The notes below the pieces were generated by a model, which was given only the letters and a program-made list of their open reading frames with translations, did not search any database and was not told where the DNA came from. Shown in pieces: positions 44,455-53,350 of a DNA stretch of 64,000 nucleotides. Numbering within the stretch: position 1 is the first letter of the stretch; each line of letters starts with the position of its first letter. The position numbers and the translations under genes were made by a program. Source of the stretch: a bacterium (lineage in GTDB: Bacteria > Sysuimicrobiota > Sysuimicrobiia > Sysuimicrobiales > Segetimicrobiaceae); the NCBI GenBank assembly GCA_035691305.1, contig DASSJF010000069.1, forward strand, positions 42,642-106,641, in the 5' to 3' direction.

Positions 44455-45164
44455 TGACGGTCACGGGGCCCCGCCTCCGCCTGGCGATCACCGCGACGTT
44501 GCTCATGGCCTGCGTGGCCGGCACCCAGGCGCTGGTCGATCGCGACCGGGCCGCCGTGAACGACGAGGCCGACGTCCCGTTTAGCGCCGCCGCCGTCGTG
44601 GTGCGCGGCTTCGTCGGGCAGATTCGGGGCCTGCTGGCCGACTTTCTCTGGCTGCGCGTCGACGAGTATCAGCATCGCCGCCGCATCGTGAACGGCGACC
44701 TGCTGCGGGCGGACGACGAAGCGCTGATGCCGCTCGTCCGCCTGATCACGTGGCTCAACCCCCACTTCACCGACGCGTACGCGCTCGGCGGCCAGTGGCT
44801 GGCGTTCCACTTTGAACGGCCCCGCGAAGCCGTGGCGTTTTACGACGAGGGCATTCGCAACAATCCACGCGACGCCGGCCTGTTGACCGGCGCCGCGTGG
44901 GTGTACTGGAGGTTCCTCCATGATCCCGCGGAGGGCGCGGCAATGGCCGACCGGGCGGCCCGCGTCACCACCGATGATCTGGGGAGATTTCAGGCGCTGT
45001 GGCTCGAAGCGCACATTCTCGCCGCCGGCGGCGACCGCGCCGGCGCGATCCGTGCGTGGACGAGAGTGGGCGAGATCCCGGGCTACGAGGTGACCGCCCG
45101 CTACTACATCGCACGCCTCTCGCGGCCCGCCCCACGCGCCGGAACAAACGGATCGCATCCATGA
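44454..45164 (+). CDS. Membrane-anchored TPR-like protein
   Basis: 236 residues. One N-terminal membrane helix (LAITATLLMACVAGTQAL) and then helical repeats of TPR type (GGQWLAFHFERPREAVAFYDEGIRNNPRDA named in part: AVAFYDEGIRNNPRDAGLL; AAMADRAARVTTDD; GDRAGAIRAWTRVGEIPG). RGLLADFLWLRVDEYQHRR near residue 58 is a motif I have no name for. It likely faces the periplasm as an accessory to the upstream ABC transporter. The specific function is unknown. Confidence 0.75.
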   Translation: MTVTGPRLRLAITATLLMACVAGTQALVDRDRAAVNDEADVPFSAAAVVVRGFVGQIRGLLADFLWLRVDEYQHRRRIVNGDLLRADDEALMPLVRLITWLNPHFTDAYALGGQWLAFHFERPREAVAFYDEGIRNNPRDAGLLTGAAWVYWRFLHDPAEGAAMADRAARVTTDDLGRFQALWLEAHILAAGGDRAGAIRAWTRVGEIPGYEVTARYYIARLSRPAPRAGTNGSHP

Positions 45165-45583
45165 CGCCCCTCACCAGACGCCTCTTCCAACTGGCCGCCG
45201 CGCTGGTGCTCGCGAGCACCGTCGTCATCGTGACGCAGTGGGCCTACCCGGCCGGCCGGGTCGCCATCCACCTTGGACGTCCCGAGTACTCGCGGGTCGT
45301 CGCTGAACGCGACGTGTACGTCACCATTGATCTGCGGGTGCAGAACGTCGGCGTCGATCCGGTGACGCTCGATCGAGAGCACTTCATGCTGGTCGACGAT
45401 CGGGGACACTCGTACCAGAGTGACCCCTCGACGCACTTCCTGCGCAACCATTTCGACGTGACGACGATTCTGCCGGCCCACGAGATTCGCGGCGCGACCG
45501 TGTTCCGAATCGTTCCGGGGCGGACCGCGCGCGAAATGATCTTCGTCACGACCACCGGAGAGATCGTGCACTTCCGCCTGTAG
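45161..45583 (+). CDS. Secreted/anchored DUF4352-like protein
   Basis: 140 residues from an ATG overlapping the TPR gene stop (ATGA). A signal or anchor helix (LAAALVLASTVVIVTQWAY) precedes an immunoglobulin-like beta domain. The pattern VYVTIDLRVQNVGVDPVTL, HFMLVDDRGHSYQSD, IRGATVFRIVPG is that of DUF4352/telomeric-repeat-like extracellular domains. It belongs to the ABC-transporter operon. The function is unknown. Confidence 0.65.
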   Translation: MTPLTRRLFQLAAALVLASTVVIVTQWAYPAGRVAIHLGRPEYSRVVAERDVYVTIDLRVQNVGVDPVTLDREHFMLVDDRGHSYQSDPSTHFLRNHFDVTTILPAHEIRGATVFRIVPGRTAREMIFVTTTGEIVHFRL

Positions 45584-45588
45584 CGACC

Positions 45589-46191
45589 GTGACGCCCCGC
45601 CGCCAATTCGCCGCGCTCGGCGCGGCCGCGATCGCGGTGGCCGCCGCGTTCGTCGCGCTCGGCCGCGGCGGTCATCCCGGTCAGTCCGGCGCCGAAGTCG
45701 TACAGGTATCGTCCGCGGACACGCGCGCCGCTTCGACGGCCCAGCGCTCGCCGGAGCCCCCGGCGGCGGCAGACCCGGGGGCCGCCGGCATGGACGCCGG
45801 CGACATTCTCGAGCCCATGGCCGCGCAGCTCGCCGACCTGCTCGAGCACCTCCGGGAGCAATGCGCCGCCGCGCGCCGGGGCGAAGATGCGCCGATCCTC
45901 TCGCCGGCGACGCGGTGCGTCGATGCCGCCGAGGCGGCGGCCGGCACGGTGGAGTTCGTGCGCGGCACACTGGCGAGCGCAGCCGGGCGAGACGTCCCCG
46001 GCTCGGTACGAGCGCGGTGGGCGCGCGACCTCGAGGCCGCGGGCGCCGAGATCCGGACGTCGCTCGCGCCGTGGCAGGAGTCGCTCCGGCGGAACTTGGC
46101 GTCCGGCGGCCCCTCGCCCGCAGCATTTCGCGATGCGGCGCGCCTCCGCGACCGGATTGCCCGCGTGCTGGCGCAACTGAACGAGCCGTAG
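45589..46191 (+). CDS. Secreted helical protein of unknown function
   Basis: 200 residues from a GTG five nt after the previous stop. A signal peptide (FAALGAAAIAVAAAFVALG) is followed by a Ser/Ala/Pro linker. An all-helical part rich in Ala, Arg and Glu contains two cysteines (QCAAARR and TRCVDAAE). I recognise no family. Position makes it the fifth gene of the ABC-transporter operon. Confidence 0.6.
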   Translation: MTPRRQFAALGAAAIAVAAAFVALGRGGHPGQSGAEVVQVSSADTRAASTAQRSPEPPAAADPGAAGMDAGDILEPMAAQLADLLEHLREQCAAARRGEDAPILSPATRCVDAAEAAAGTVEFVRGTLASAAGRDVPGSVRARWARDLEAAGAEIRTSLAPWQESLRRNLASGGPSPAAFRDAARLRDRIARVLAQLNEP

Positions 46192-46269
46192 CGTGAGCGC
46201 GGTCGCGGGGAGCCCAAGTAGAAAGACGCCGGCCGGCCGGCTAAACGTCCCCGCGCGAGGTGGAGTCTC

Positions 46270-46560
46270 GTGAAGACAAGCGCGGCGTTCGCGGCGGTCG
46301 TACTCGCCAGCTTAGGCCTTCTCGTGTGGCTAGCGACAAGCACACGTTACTATCAGTGGGACAACTCTCGCGGTGTCGTGTACCGCGACGACGGCTGGAC
46401 CGGGATGCGCGAAATCCAGCTGTGCACCGACGAGCACCACGGCGGCCGCGTCATCCAGGCCTGTCACTGGGCGCGCGATCCGTTTGAAACCCGGGCACAC
46501 CCGCAACCCGACGGCATGCGCCTGCCGGACGGCGCCGCGGGAAGCGCGCGATCACCGTAA
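46270..46560 (+). CDS. Small membrane-anchored hypothetical protein
   Basis: 96 residues from a GTG with GAGGTGGAG upstream. One N-terminal hydrophobic helix (FAAVVLASLGLLVWLA), then a short polar domain with YYQWDNSRGVVYRDDGWTG and two cysteines (QLCTDEHH, QACHWARD). It may be the last gene of the ABC-transporter cluster. No family is recognised; the downstream 130 nt hold no gene. Confidence 0.5.
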   Translation: MKTSAAFAAVVLASLGLLVWLATSTRYYQWDNSRGVVYRDDGWTGMREIQLCTDEHHGGRVIQACHWARDPFETRAHPQPDGMRLPDGAAGSARSP

Positions 46561-46691
46561 AATGACCGCCGAGAGCGGGCCGGGCCACGGGATCTCGGCC
46601 TTGTCCTCGTTCTTGCGCGAGCCTATAGCATCGTCCCCCGGCCGGGGTACTCTATGTAGCAGGGGCACCGGCCGGGAGGTGGCGTCGCCGC

Positions 46692-47492
46692 ATGAGCATC
46701 ACCGCGGGCATCATCGAGGCGGAACGATTCTACGCCGATGCGCTCCGTGCGCTCGTGCGCAGCCGGATTCCGTTCATGATCGGCGGCGCGTACGCCCTGC
46801 GCGTGTACGCCGGCATCGTGCGCCACACGAAGGATCTCGATGTGTTCTGCGCGCGGCGCGACCGGGCCCGCATCCTGCGCGTCCTCGCCAAGTCCGGCGA
46901 GCGAGTGGAACACACCGACCCCACGTGGATCGTCAAAGTCTACCGGGGCGATCTCTTCATCGACGTGATCTACGGCTCCGGCAACGGGATCTGCCCGGTC
47001 GACCGGCTGTGGTTCGAGCACGCGCGGCCGGCGCGGCTGCTCGGGTCGCGGGTCCGGCTGATTCCCCCCGAGGAGATGATCTGGAGTAAGGCGTTCGTAC
47101 AGGACCGCTACCGGTACGACGGCGCCGACATCGCGCACGTTCTCCGCCGGCAGGGGCCGACGCTCGATTGGCGGCGGCTCGTCGACCGGTTGGGACCGGA
47201 GTGGGAGATCCTGCTCGCGCACCTCATCAATTTCCGATTCACCTACCCGGCCGAGCGGGACGTCGTTCCGTCGTGGGTGCTGCGCGAGCTGCTCTCGCGC
47301 CTCGAGCATTCGCAGAACGATGCCGGTCGCGGACGGGACCCGGCGGCGGCGGTCTGCCGGGGGACGCTGCTCACGCCCCACGACTACGTCCCCGACGTGA
47401 CCGCGTGGGGCTACGCCGACGCGCGCGCCGACGTCGCGCGGCGGGCACGGCGGAAGGTCGGAGGCAGGCGTGCGCATCGCCGCGCTGGGTGA
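46692..47492 (+). CDS. Nucleotidyltransferase-fold protein
   Basis: 266 residues. The N-terminal domain shows the polymerase-beta-like nucleotidyltransferase pattern: GG at 31-32 in MIGGAYALRVYAG, Asp48 and Asp50 in TKDLDVF, and Asp91 in LFIDVIYG. A helical C-terminal half (ELLSRLEHSQ) follows. All residues needed for nucleotidyl transfer are present. The closest families I know are MNT/AbiEii-like enzymes and aminoglycoside-type transferases, but the substrate is unknown. It overlaps the metallophosphoesterase gene by 23 nt, so the two are probably functional partners. Confidence 0.8.
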   Translation: MSITAGIIEAERFYADALRALVRSRIPFMIGGAYALRVYAGIVRHTKDLDVFCARRDRARILRVLAKSGERVEHTDPTWIVKVYRGDLFIDVIYGSGNGICPVDRLWFEHARPARLLGSRVRLIPPEEMIWSKAFVQDRYRYDGADIAHVLRRQGPTLDWRRLVDRLGPEWEILLAHLINFRFTYPAERDVVPSWVLRELLSRLEHSQNDAGRGRDPAAAVCRGTLLTPHDYVPDVTAWGYADARADVARRARRKVGGRRAHRRAG

Positions 47493-48189
47493 CCTGCACA
47501 TCCGCGAGGCGGTGCCCGAGCCCCTGCGGCGGGCGTTCGCGGAGGTGAACGACCGCGCGGACGTGCTCGTGCTCTGCGGCGACCTGACCGATCACGGGTT
47601 CATCAAGGAGGCGGACGTCCTCGCGGAGGCGCTCGGAGTCTGCCGGATCCCGAAGATCGCGGTGCTCGGCAACCACGACTACGAGAGCACGCCGCCGGAG
47701 GAACTCGTCAAAGTCCTGACACGCACCGGGCTGATGGTCTTCGCCACGGAGCCCTGGACCCTCGACGGCGTAGGATTCGTCGGCGCGAAGGGGTTCGCGG
47801 GTGGCTTCGGCCGCCTCGCCCTCCAGCCTTGGGGCGAGCACGCGGTGAAGCAGTTCGTCCAGGACGCCGTGAACGAGGGCGTCATCCTCGAGCGGGCGCT
47901 CCACCGGCTCAAAACCGAGCAGGGCATCGAGCGGACCGTCGCCGTCCTCCACTACGCGCCGATTCGCGAGACGGTCCAGGGCGAGCCGCTCGAGGTCTTT
48001 CCGTTTCTCGGGTCGTCGCGCCTCGTCGACCCGCTGGACCGGTTCGGCGTCGCCGCCATCCTGCACGCGCACGCCCACCACGGCTCACCCGAAGGGCGCA
48101 CGCCGCAGGGCATCCCCGTCTACAACGTCTCGCTGCCGGTGCTGCGGCAGGTCAACCCCGAGCAAGACTACCGGTTGATCGAAGTGTAA
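47470..48189 (+). CDS. Calcineurin-like metallophosphoesterase
   Basis: 239 residues from a GTG inside the end of the nucleotidyltransferase gene. The full metal-binding set is present: Asp8 and His10 (GDLHI), Asp38 (CGDLTD), Asn68-His69 (GNHDY), the VAVLHYAPI His near 157 and HAHAHHG near 200. No signal peptide is visible. It may reverse or edit the product of the upstream transferase; this is inferred only from the overlap. Confidence 0.88.
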   Translation: MRIAALGDLHIREAVPEPLRRAFAEVNDRADVLVLCGDLTDHGFIKEADVLAEALGVCRIPKIAVLGNHDYESTPPEELVKVLTRTGLMVFATEPWTLDGVGFVGAKGFAGGFGRLALQPWGEHAVKQFVQDAVNEGVILERALHRLKTEQGIERTVAVLHYAPIRETVQGEPLEVFPFLGSSRLVDPLDRFGVAAILHAHAHHGSPEGRTPQGIPVYNVSLPVLRQVNPEQDYRLIEV

Positions 48190-48290
48190 GCCGCGCGGCC
48201 CGCGCCCCGCCTCCGCCGGTCGCCGGAGGGGTTCGGAACGCGGGACCGAATTTCTGGCCCAACCCCGAAGCGACAATCGAGGTGCGATCA

Positions 48291-49898
48291 ATGGGCGAGG
48301 AGCGCTTGCACAGCAGGACGAGCCGCCGCGAGTTTCTGACGAGCGCGGCGCTGGCCGGCCTATCCGTCACGTCCCCGGGCTGGCTGCCGCGGGGCGCCGC
48401 GGCGGCCGCGAAACGCGGGGGTACCATGGCTGTGACCGGGCACCAGGAGATCTCGAGCCTGAGCCCCGACGATTCCGGGCCAACCGTCATCTGGACGGCC
48501 GTCACGCAGATTCACAACGCCCTTTTGGAACTCGACGAGAATTTCAATCTCGTTCCCACCCTGGCCGCGTCGTACGCGGCGGCGCCGGACGGCATGTCGT
48601 ACACGTTCAAGCTCGTGCACGGCGTCAAGTTTCACGACGGCACCGCGTTCACCGCCGACGACGTAAAGTACACCTACGAGTGGTACATGAACCCCGCGAA
48701 CCACGCCGTTCAGGCCAACAACTTCAAGGGCGTGGGGTCGGTCGAAACCCTCGACAGGTACACCGTCCGGGTGAAGATGAGCGAGCCCAACGCGGCGTTC
48801 CTGGCCAAGGGCGCGTCCACGATGATCGTCCCGGCGGCCTATCACGGCCGGCTCGGCGAGAAAGCCTACAAAAACGCGCCGATCGGCACCGGGGCGTTCC
48901 GCCTCAAGGAATGGCGGCCCTCCGAGCACACGCTGGTCCAGGCGTTCGATCAGCATTTCCGCGGCCGGCCGTATCTCGACTTCTTCCGGGTCGACATCGT
49001 GCCCGAGCCCTCGGTGCGGGCGATCGGCCTGCAGACCGGCCAGTCCGACTCCTCGGTGTGGCCGCTACTGACCGAAGACAACCTCCGATTCGCGAAGGAC
49101 CCGAATTTCGAGACGTTCGTGACGATCACGACCGGCGTCAACCACTTCCCGATCAACAACAAGCGGCCGTTCTTTGCCGACAAGCGGGCCCGGCGGGCGC
49201 TGATGCACGCGATCGACCGACAGCGCCTGATCGACGACATCTTCAAGGACACGGCGGCGCTCGCGACCTCGCACCTCTCCCCCGCCTTCAAAGGGTACTA
49301 CGAGCCGAACGTCGCGACGTACCCGCACGACCCCGCGAAGGCCAAGGCGCTGCTCGACGAGGCAGGCTGGAAGCCCGGCCCCGACGGGATCCGCCAGAAG
49401 GGCGGCGTGCGGTTCTCGTTCACCTGCACCACGATCGTCGGCGACCAGGCCCGCCGGCCTGAAGCGGAGGTCGCGCAGCAGGACCTCAGAGCGGTCGGGA
49501 TCGAGATGAAGCTCGCGGAGGCGCCGGTCGCGACGATCACCGAAAAGATGCGGAAGGGCGAGATGGACGCGTCGCTGTTCAACTGGACGTACGGCGGCGG
49601 CGGCGGCGACCCCGATCCCTCGCTGACGCTGCGGTCCAACGGCGGCAACAACTGGTCGCACTACGCGAACCCCAAGGTCGACAGCCTGATCGACGCCGGC
49701 CTCCGGGAGCCGGACCCGAAGAAGCGCCGGCCGTATTACAGCGAGATTCAGAAGATCGTCGCGGACGAGGCTCCGTTCGTCTACCTCATGTACTGGAACT
49801 GGTACAACATCTTCACGAAGCGCGTCCAGGGCCTGCCGAAGGCGATGTTCAACGGCCCGCAGATCTACCGCAAGGCCTACCAGTGGTGGCTCGCGTGA
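48291..49898 (+). CDS. Peptide/oligopeptide-binding protein (ABC SBP family 5)
   Basis: 535 residues from the ATG at 48291 after GAGGTG. The N-terminus carries a Tat-like TSRREFLTSAALAG signal. Family 5 features are clear: HNALLELDENFNLVPTLAASY, FKLVHGVKFHDGTAFTADDVKYT, NAPIGTGAFRLKEW, ARRALMHAIDRQRLI and AKALLDEAGWKPG. It captures peptides or similar solutes outside the membrane for the permeases encoded next. Confidence 0.95.
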   Translation: MGEERLHSRTSRREFLTSAALAGLSVTSPGWLPRGAAAAAKRGGTMAVTGHQEISSLSPDDSGPTVIWTAVTQIHNALLELDENFNLVPTLAASYAAAPDGMSYTFKLVHGVKFHDGTAFTADDVKYTYEWYMNPANHAVQANNFKGVGSVETLDRYTVRVKMSEPNAAFLAKGASTMIVPAAYHGRLGEKAYKNAPIGTGAFRLKEWRPSEHTLVQAFDQHFRGRPYLDFFRVDIVPEPSVRAIGLQTGQSDSSVWPLLTEDNLRFAKDPNFETFVTITTGVNHFPINNKRPFFADKRARRALMHAIDRQRLIDDIFKDTAALATSHLSPAFKGYYEPNVATYPHDPAKAKALLDEAGWKPGPDGIRQKGGVRFSFTCTTIVGDQARRPEAEVAQQDLRAVGIEMKLAEAPVATITEKMRKGEMDASLFNWTYGGGGGDPDPSLTLRSNGGNNWSHYANPKVDSLIDAGLREPDPKKRRPYYSEIQKIVADEAPFVYLMYWNWYNIFTKRVQGLPKAMFNGPQIYRKAYQWWLA

Positions 49899-49926
49899 CG
49901 TAGGCCGCCGGCCTCCGGCGCGGCCG

Positions 49927-50853
49927 ATGTGGCGCTACCTCCTCACGCGCCTCGCGCAGGGCGCGGCCGTCGTCTTCCTCGTGGCCACCGCCACCTTTCT
50001 GATCCTGCGCCTCACGCCGGGCAACCCCGTCGACGTGATGGTCGGCGAAGCGGAGGTTACCCCCGAGCAGGTGGCCGGCATCAAGCATCTGTGGGGCCTG
50101 GACCGGCCCTGGTACGTCCAGTACGCGACGTGGCTCCGCAACATGGCCCGCGGCGACTTCGGCGAGTCCGTGATCCGCACCGGGGTGCCGGTCAAGACGA
50201 TGCTCTTGCAGGCCGCGCCGGTCACGCTTGCGTTGAACGTCGCTGCGTTCGCGGTGTCCGCGGCGATCGCGATCCCGATCGGGATTCTGGCCGGCGTCCG
50301 ACGGTACTCGATCTTCGACTACGCCGGAACGGTCGGCGCGACGCTCGGCGTCGCCCTGCCGAGCTTCTGGATCTCGCTCATGGCGATCATCCTGTTCGCG
50401 GTGAAGCTCCGCTGGCTGCCGCCGTTCGGGCTACAGTCGTGGACCGGCTACATTCTGCCGGTCGCCGTGCTGGCGACGGAGCAGACCGCGGTAATCACCC
50501 GCCTCATGCGCGGCTCGGTCGCCGCAATCTTGAATCAGGACTACGTCCGGACCGGGCGCGCCAAGGGTCTGGCCGAACCGACGGTGGTGCTGCGCCACGC
50601 GGTGCGCAACGCGCTGCTGCCGGTGATCACGGTCCTCGGCTACCGGGTCGCGTTCCTGTTGAGCGGCACCATCATCGTCGAGACGGTCTTCGCGCTGCCC
50701 GGCGTGGGGCGCCTCTTGACCGACTCCGTCTACCACCTGGACTACCAGGTGGTGCAGGTGATCGCGCTCGTGCTGGCGGTGATCGTCGTGGCCGCCAACA
50801 TCGCCACCGATCTCGTGTACGCCCTCGTCGACCCCCGGATCCGGATCGGATGA
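49927..50853 (+). CDS. Peptide ABC transporter permease, DppB type
   Basis: 308 residues, six membrane segments. The start MWRYLLTRLAQGAAVVFLVATATF and VDVMVGEAEVTPEQVAGIKHLWGLDRP are typical for DppB/OppB. The EAA loop region reads DYVRTGRAKGLAEPTVVLRHA (ends given). It lies 28 nt after the binding protein gene and overlaps the second permease by 4 nt. Confidence 0.95.
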   Translation: MWRYLLTRLAQGAAVVFLVATATFLILRLTPGNPVDVMVGEAEVTPEQVAGIKHLWGLDRPWYVQYATWLRNMARGDFGESVIRTGVPVKTMLLQAAPVTLALNVAAFAVSAAIAIPIGILAGVRRYSIFDYAGTVGATLGVALPSFWISLMAIILFAVKLRWLPPFGLQSWTGYILPVAVLATEQTAVITRLMRGSVAAILNQDYVRTGRAKGLAEPTVVLRHAVRNALLPVITVLGYRVAFLLSGTIIVETVFALPGVGRLLTDSVYHLDYQVVQVIALVLAVIVVAANIATDLVYALVDPRIRIG

Positions 50854-51764
50854 GGCGGGCGCCGGAACGCCCCCTCGATCCGTCCCGTCCGTTCGCGCCC
50901 GCGCCGTTCGCGCGGCCGGTCCGCCGCTCCGAATGGTGGCGCGCCTGGCGGCGGTTCGTGCGCTACCGGCCGGGCGTCGCCGGGCTCGCCGTCGTGCTGG
51001 CGATCGCGGCCGTCGCGGTCTTCGCGAACGTCCTCGCCCCCTACTCACCGCTCGCGATCACCCCCGGCATGCGCGGCGGCGCGCCGACGCCGGCGCACCC
51101 GCTCGGATTCGACCATATCGGACGGGATATCCTCAGCCGCCTCATCTACGGCTCGCGGGTGGCGATCGCCGTCGCGGTGCTGGCGACCGGGATCGCCGTC
51201 GCGATCGGGGTGGCGGTCGGCACCACCGCCGGCTACCTCGGCGGGCGCGCCGACGCGGTGCTGTCGCGGATCACCGACGCGCTCATGGCCTTCCCCGTCC
51301 TCGCCCTCCTCATCGCCCTCGTCGCGGTCGTCGGCCCGAGTCTGACCAACGTGATCCTGGTGATCGGGGCGACCGTCTGGGCCTCGTACGCGCGGGTCGT
51401 CCGCGCCGACGTGCTCAGCCTACGCGAGCAGGAGTTCGTGACCGCGGCGCGCGCGGTCGGCGCGACGGACCGGCGGGTGATCTGGCGGCACCTCGTGCCG
51501 AACGTCGTGAGCCCGGTGATCGTCCTCGCGACCCTGTCGGTCGGCAACATCATCATCCTCGAGGCGGCCCTCTCGTTCCTCGGCCTGGGGGTGCGGCCGC
51601 CGACGCCCGACTGGGGCGGCATGCTGGCCGACGGCCGGGGCTACATCACGATCTACCCGCAGATCGTGATTGCCCCCGGCGTGATGATCGCCCTCACGGT
51701 GCTGGCGTTCAATTTGCTGGGCGACGGGCTGCGGGACGCGCTCGACCCGCGGCACCGGCTGTAG
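50850..51764 (+). CDS. Peptide ABC transporter permease, DppC type
   Basis: 304 residues from an ATG overlapping the first permease stop (ATGA). It has the OppC_N-type start WRRFVRYRPGVAGLAVVL, then HPLGFDHIGRDILSRLIYGSR and the EAA loop EFVTAARAVGATDRRVIWRHL. The two permeases would form the channel, but no ATP-binding (DppD/DppF) gene is in this cluster. Confidence 0.95.
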   Translation: MRRAPERPLDPSRPFAPAPFARPVRRSEWWRAWRRFVRYRPGVAGLAVVLAIAAVAVFANVLAPYSPLAITPGMRGGAPTPAHPLGFDHIGRDILSRLIYGSRVAIAVAVLATGIAVAIGVAVGTTAGYLGGRADAVLSRITDALMAFPVLALLIALVAVVGPSLTNVILVIGATVWASYARVVRADVLSLREQEFVTAARAVGATDRRVIWRHLVPNVVSPVIVLATLSVGNIIILEAALSFLGLGVRPPTPDWGGMLADGRGYITIYPQIVIAPGVMIALTVLAFNLLGDGLRDALDPRHRL

Positions 51765-51789
51765 GAACACGAAGCGGAGGCGACGCGAA

Positions 51790-53319
51790 ATGCGCATCGC
51801 GATCGGCGGACTGTCGCACGAAACGAACACCTTCTGCGTGGCGCCGACCGAGGTCGGCGAGTTCAAGGCCCGGGAGTGGACGCACGGCGAGGCGCTCGCG
51901 GCCCGCCACCGCGGCGTGCGGGACTATCTCGGCGGCATGCTCGCCGCCGCCTCGGACGGGGGCATCGAGGTAGTGCCGACCTTCGCGACGCGCGCGACGC
52001 CGTCCGGCACGATCCGGCGGGACGCGTACGAGGAGATGCGCGGCGAACTCCTCGCCGGACTGGAAGGGGCCCTGCGGGGCGGAGTCCGCGCCGCGGCGGG
52101 CACCGCGGGGGTCGATGCGATCTGCCTCGCCCTCCACGGCGCCGGCGTCGCGGACGGCGTCGACGACGTCGAAGGCGACGTCCTCGCGCGCGTGCGGGCG
52201 CTCGCCGGGCCCGCGCTGCCGGTCGTCGTGACCCTGGACCTCCACGCCAACGTCACGGAGGAAATGGCCCGGCACGCAACGGCGCTCCTCGGCGTCAACG
52301 AGTACCCGCACGTCGATTCCTTCGAGCGCGGCGCCGAGGCGATGGTCCTCGCGGCCCGCGCGGTCGAAGGCCGCGTCCGTCCGCGCATGCACCTCGTGCG
52401 GATTCCGATGCTCGTTCCCACCACGGCCAGCAGCCAGAGTCCCGTGCGCGAGATCAACGCGCGCTGCCGCGAGTGGGAGGGCCGGCCGGGGATCCTGGAC
52501 TGCACGTTCTTTCACGGCTTCGCGCATACCGACGCGCCGGTCGTCGCCGCCGCGGTCGTCGCCGTCTCGGACGGGAGCCAGGCCGCCGCGCGGGAGGCCG
52601 CCGCGGACGTCGCCCGCTACGCGTGGGGGCTGCGCGAAGCGTTCCTGAAATCAGCGCCCGGGCCGGCCGAAGCCGTGCACCTCGCGCTCGCGTCGGACGC
52701 CCGCCCCGTCATCATCAACGAAACGTCCGACAACCCGGGCGGCGGTGCCCCGGGCGACGGTACGTACCTCCTGCGCGCGCTGCTGGACGCGGGCGCGGCG
52801 GAGACGTGCTTCGGCTTCATGTGGGATCCGCAAACCGCGGCACAGGCCCACGCCGCCGGCGCGGGCGCCGTGATTCGCGTGCGGCTCGGCGGCAAGACCG
52901 ATACGATGCACGGCGCCACGATCGAGACGGATGCCTACGTGAAGTGCCTGACCGACGGCCGGTTCATCCAGCAGTCGCCGATGGGCCGCGGCGCCCGCGT
53001 CGACCTCGGCCCCATGGCGCGGCTCGTGATCCCCGCCGGCGGACCGCCCGACGGCGGTGTCGACGTGCTCGTGTCGTCGGTGCGGTCGCAGACCCTCGAT
53101 GCGGAGGTGTTCTTGCTCCACGGAATCGACGTCGCGCGCCGCCGCATCGTCGCTCTCAAATCGAGCCAGCACTTCCGGGCGGGGTTCGAGCCGATCGCCG
53201 CGCGCATCATCACCGCCGACTCGCCCGGGCTGACGACGCTCGACCTCACGACGTTCCCCTACCGGCGTCTCGCGAGGCCGGTGTGGCCGCTCGACGGCGA
53301 GACGCCCTTTCCCCGGTAA
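51790..53319 (+). CDS. M81 family metallopeptidase (MlrC-like)
   Basis: 509 residues from an ATG with GGAGG upstream. The family signatures are at the start (MRIAIGGLSHETNTFC), in LALHGAG, in VVTLDLHANVT with the metal-binding Asp/His, and in NEYPHVDSFERG. A C-terminal MlrC domain begins near VIINETSDNPGGGAPGDGT. M81 enzymes include microcystinase C, which cuts linearised microcystin; most members have unknown peptide-like substrates. The position after a peptide transporter suggests it degrades what that transporter imports. Confidence 0.92.
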   Translation: MRIAIGGLSHETNTFCVAPTEVGEFKAREWTHGEALAARHRGVRDYLGGMLAAASDGGIEVVPTFATRATPSGTIRRDAYEEMRGELLAGLEGALRGGVRAAAGTAGVDAICLALHGAGVADGVDDVEGDVLARVRALAGPALPVVVTLDLHANVTEEMARHATALLGVNEYPHVDSFERGAEAMVLAARAVEGRVRPRMHLVRIPMLVPTTASSQSPVREINARCREWEGRPGILDCTFFHGFAHTDAPVVAAAVVAVSDGSQAAAREAAADVARYAWGLREAFLKSAPGPAEAVHLALASDARPVIINETSDNPGGGAPGDGTYLLRALLDAGAAETCFGFMWDPQTAAQAHAAGAGAVIRVRLGGKTDTMHGATIETDAYVKCLTDGRFIQQSPMGRGARVDLGPMARLVIPAGGPPDGGVDVLVSSVRSQTLDAEVFLLHGIDVARRRIVALKSSQHFRAGFEPIAARIITADSPGLTTLDLTTFPYRRLARPVWPLDGETPFPR

Positions 53320-53323
53320 CCGT

Positions 53324-53345
53324 GGCGCCCGCGCCGCCGGGCGCC
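53324..53345. terminator. GC-rich hairpin between convergent M81 and pilC genes
   Basis: Seven-bp arms GGCGCCC/GGGCGCC with an 8-nt loop lie in the 31-nt gap between the two stop codons. It has no T-tract; it may act as a weak bidirectional terminator. Confidence 0.4.
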
Positions 53346-53350
53346 GCGGC

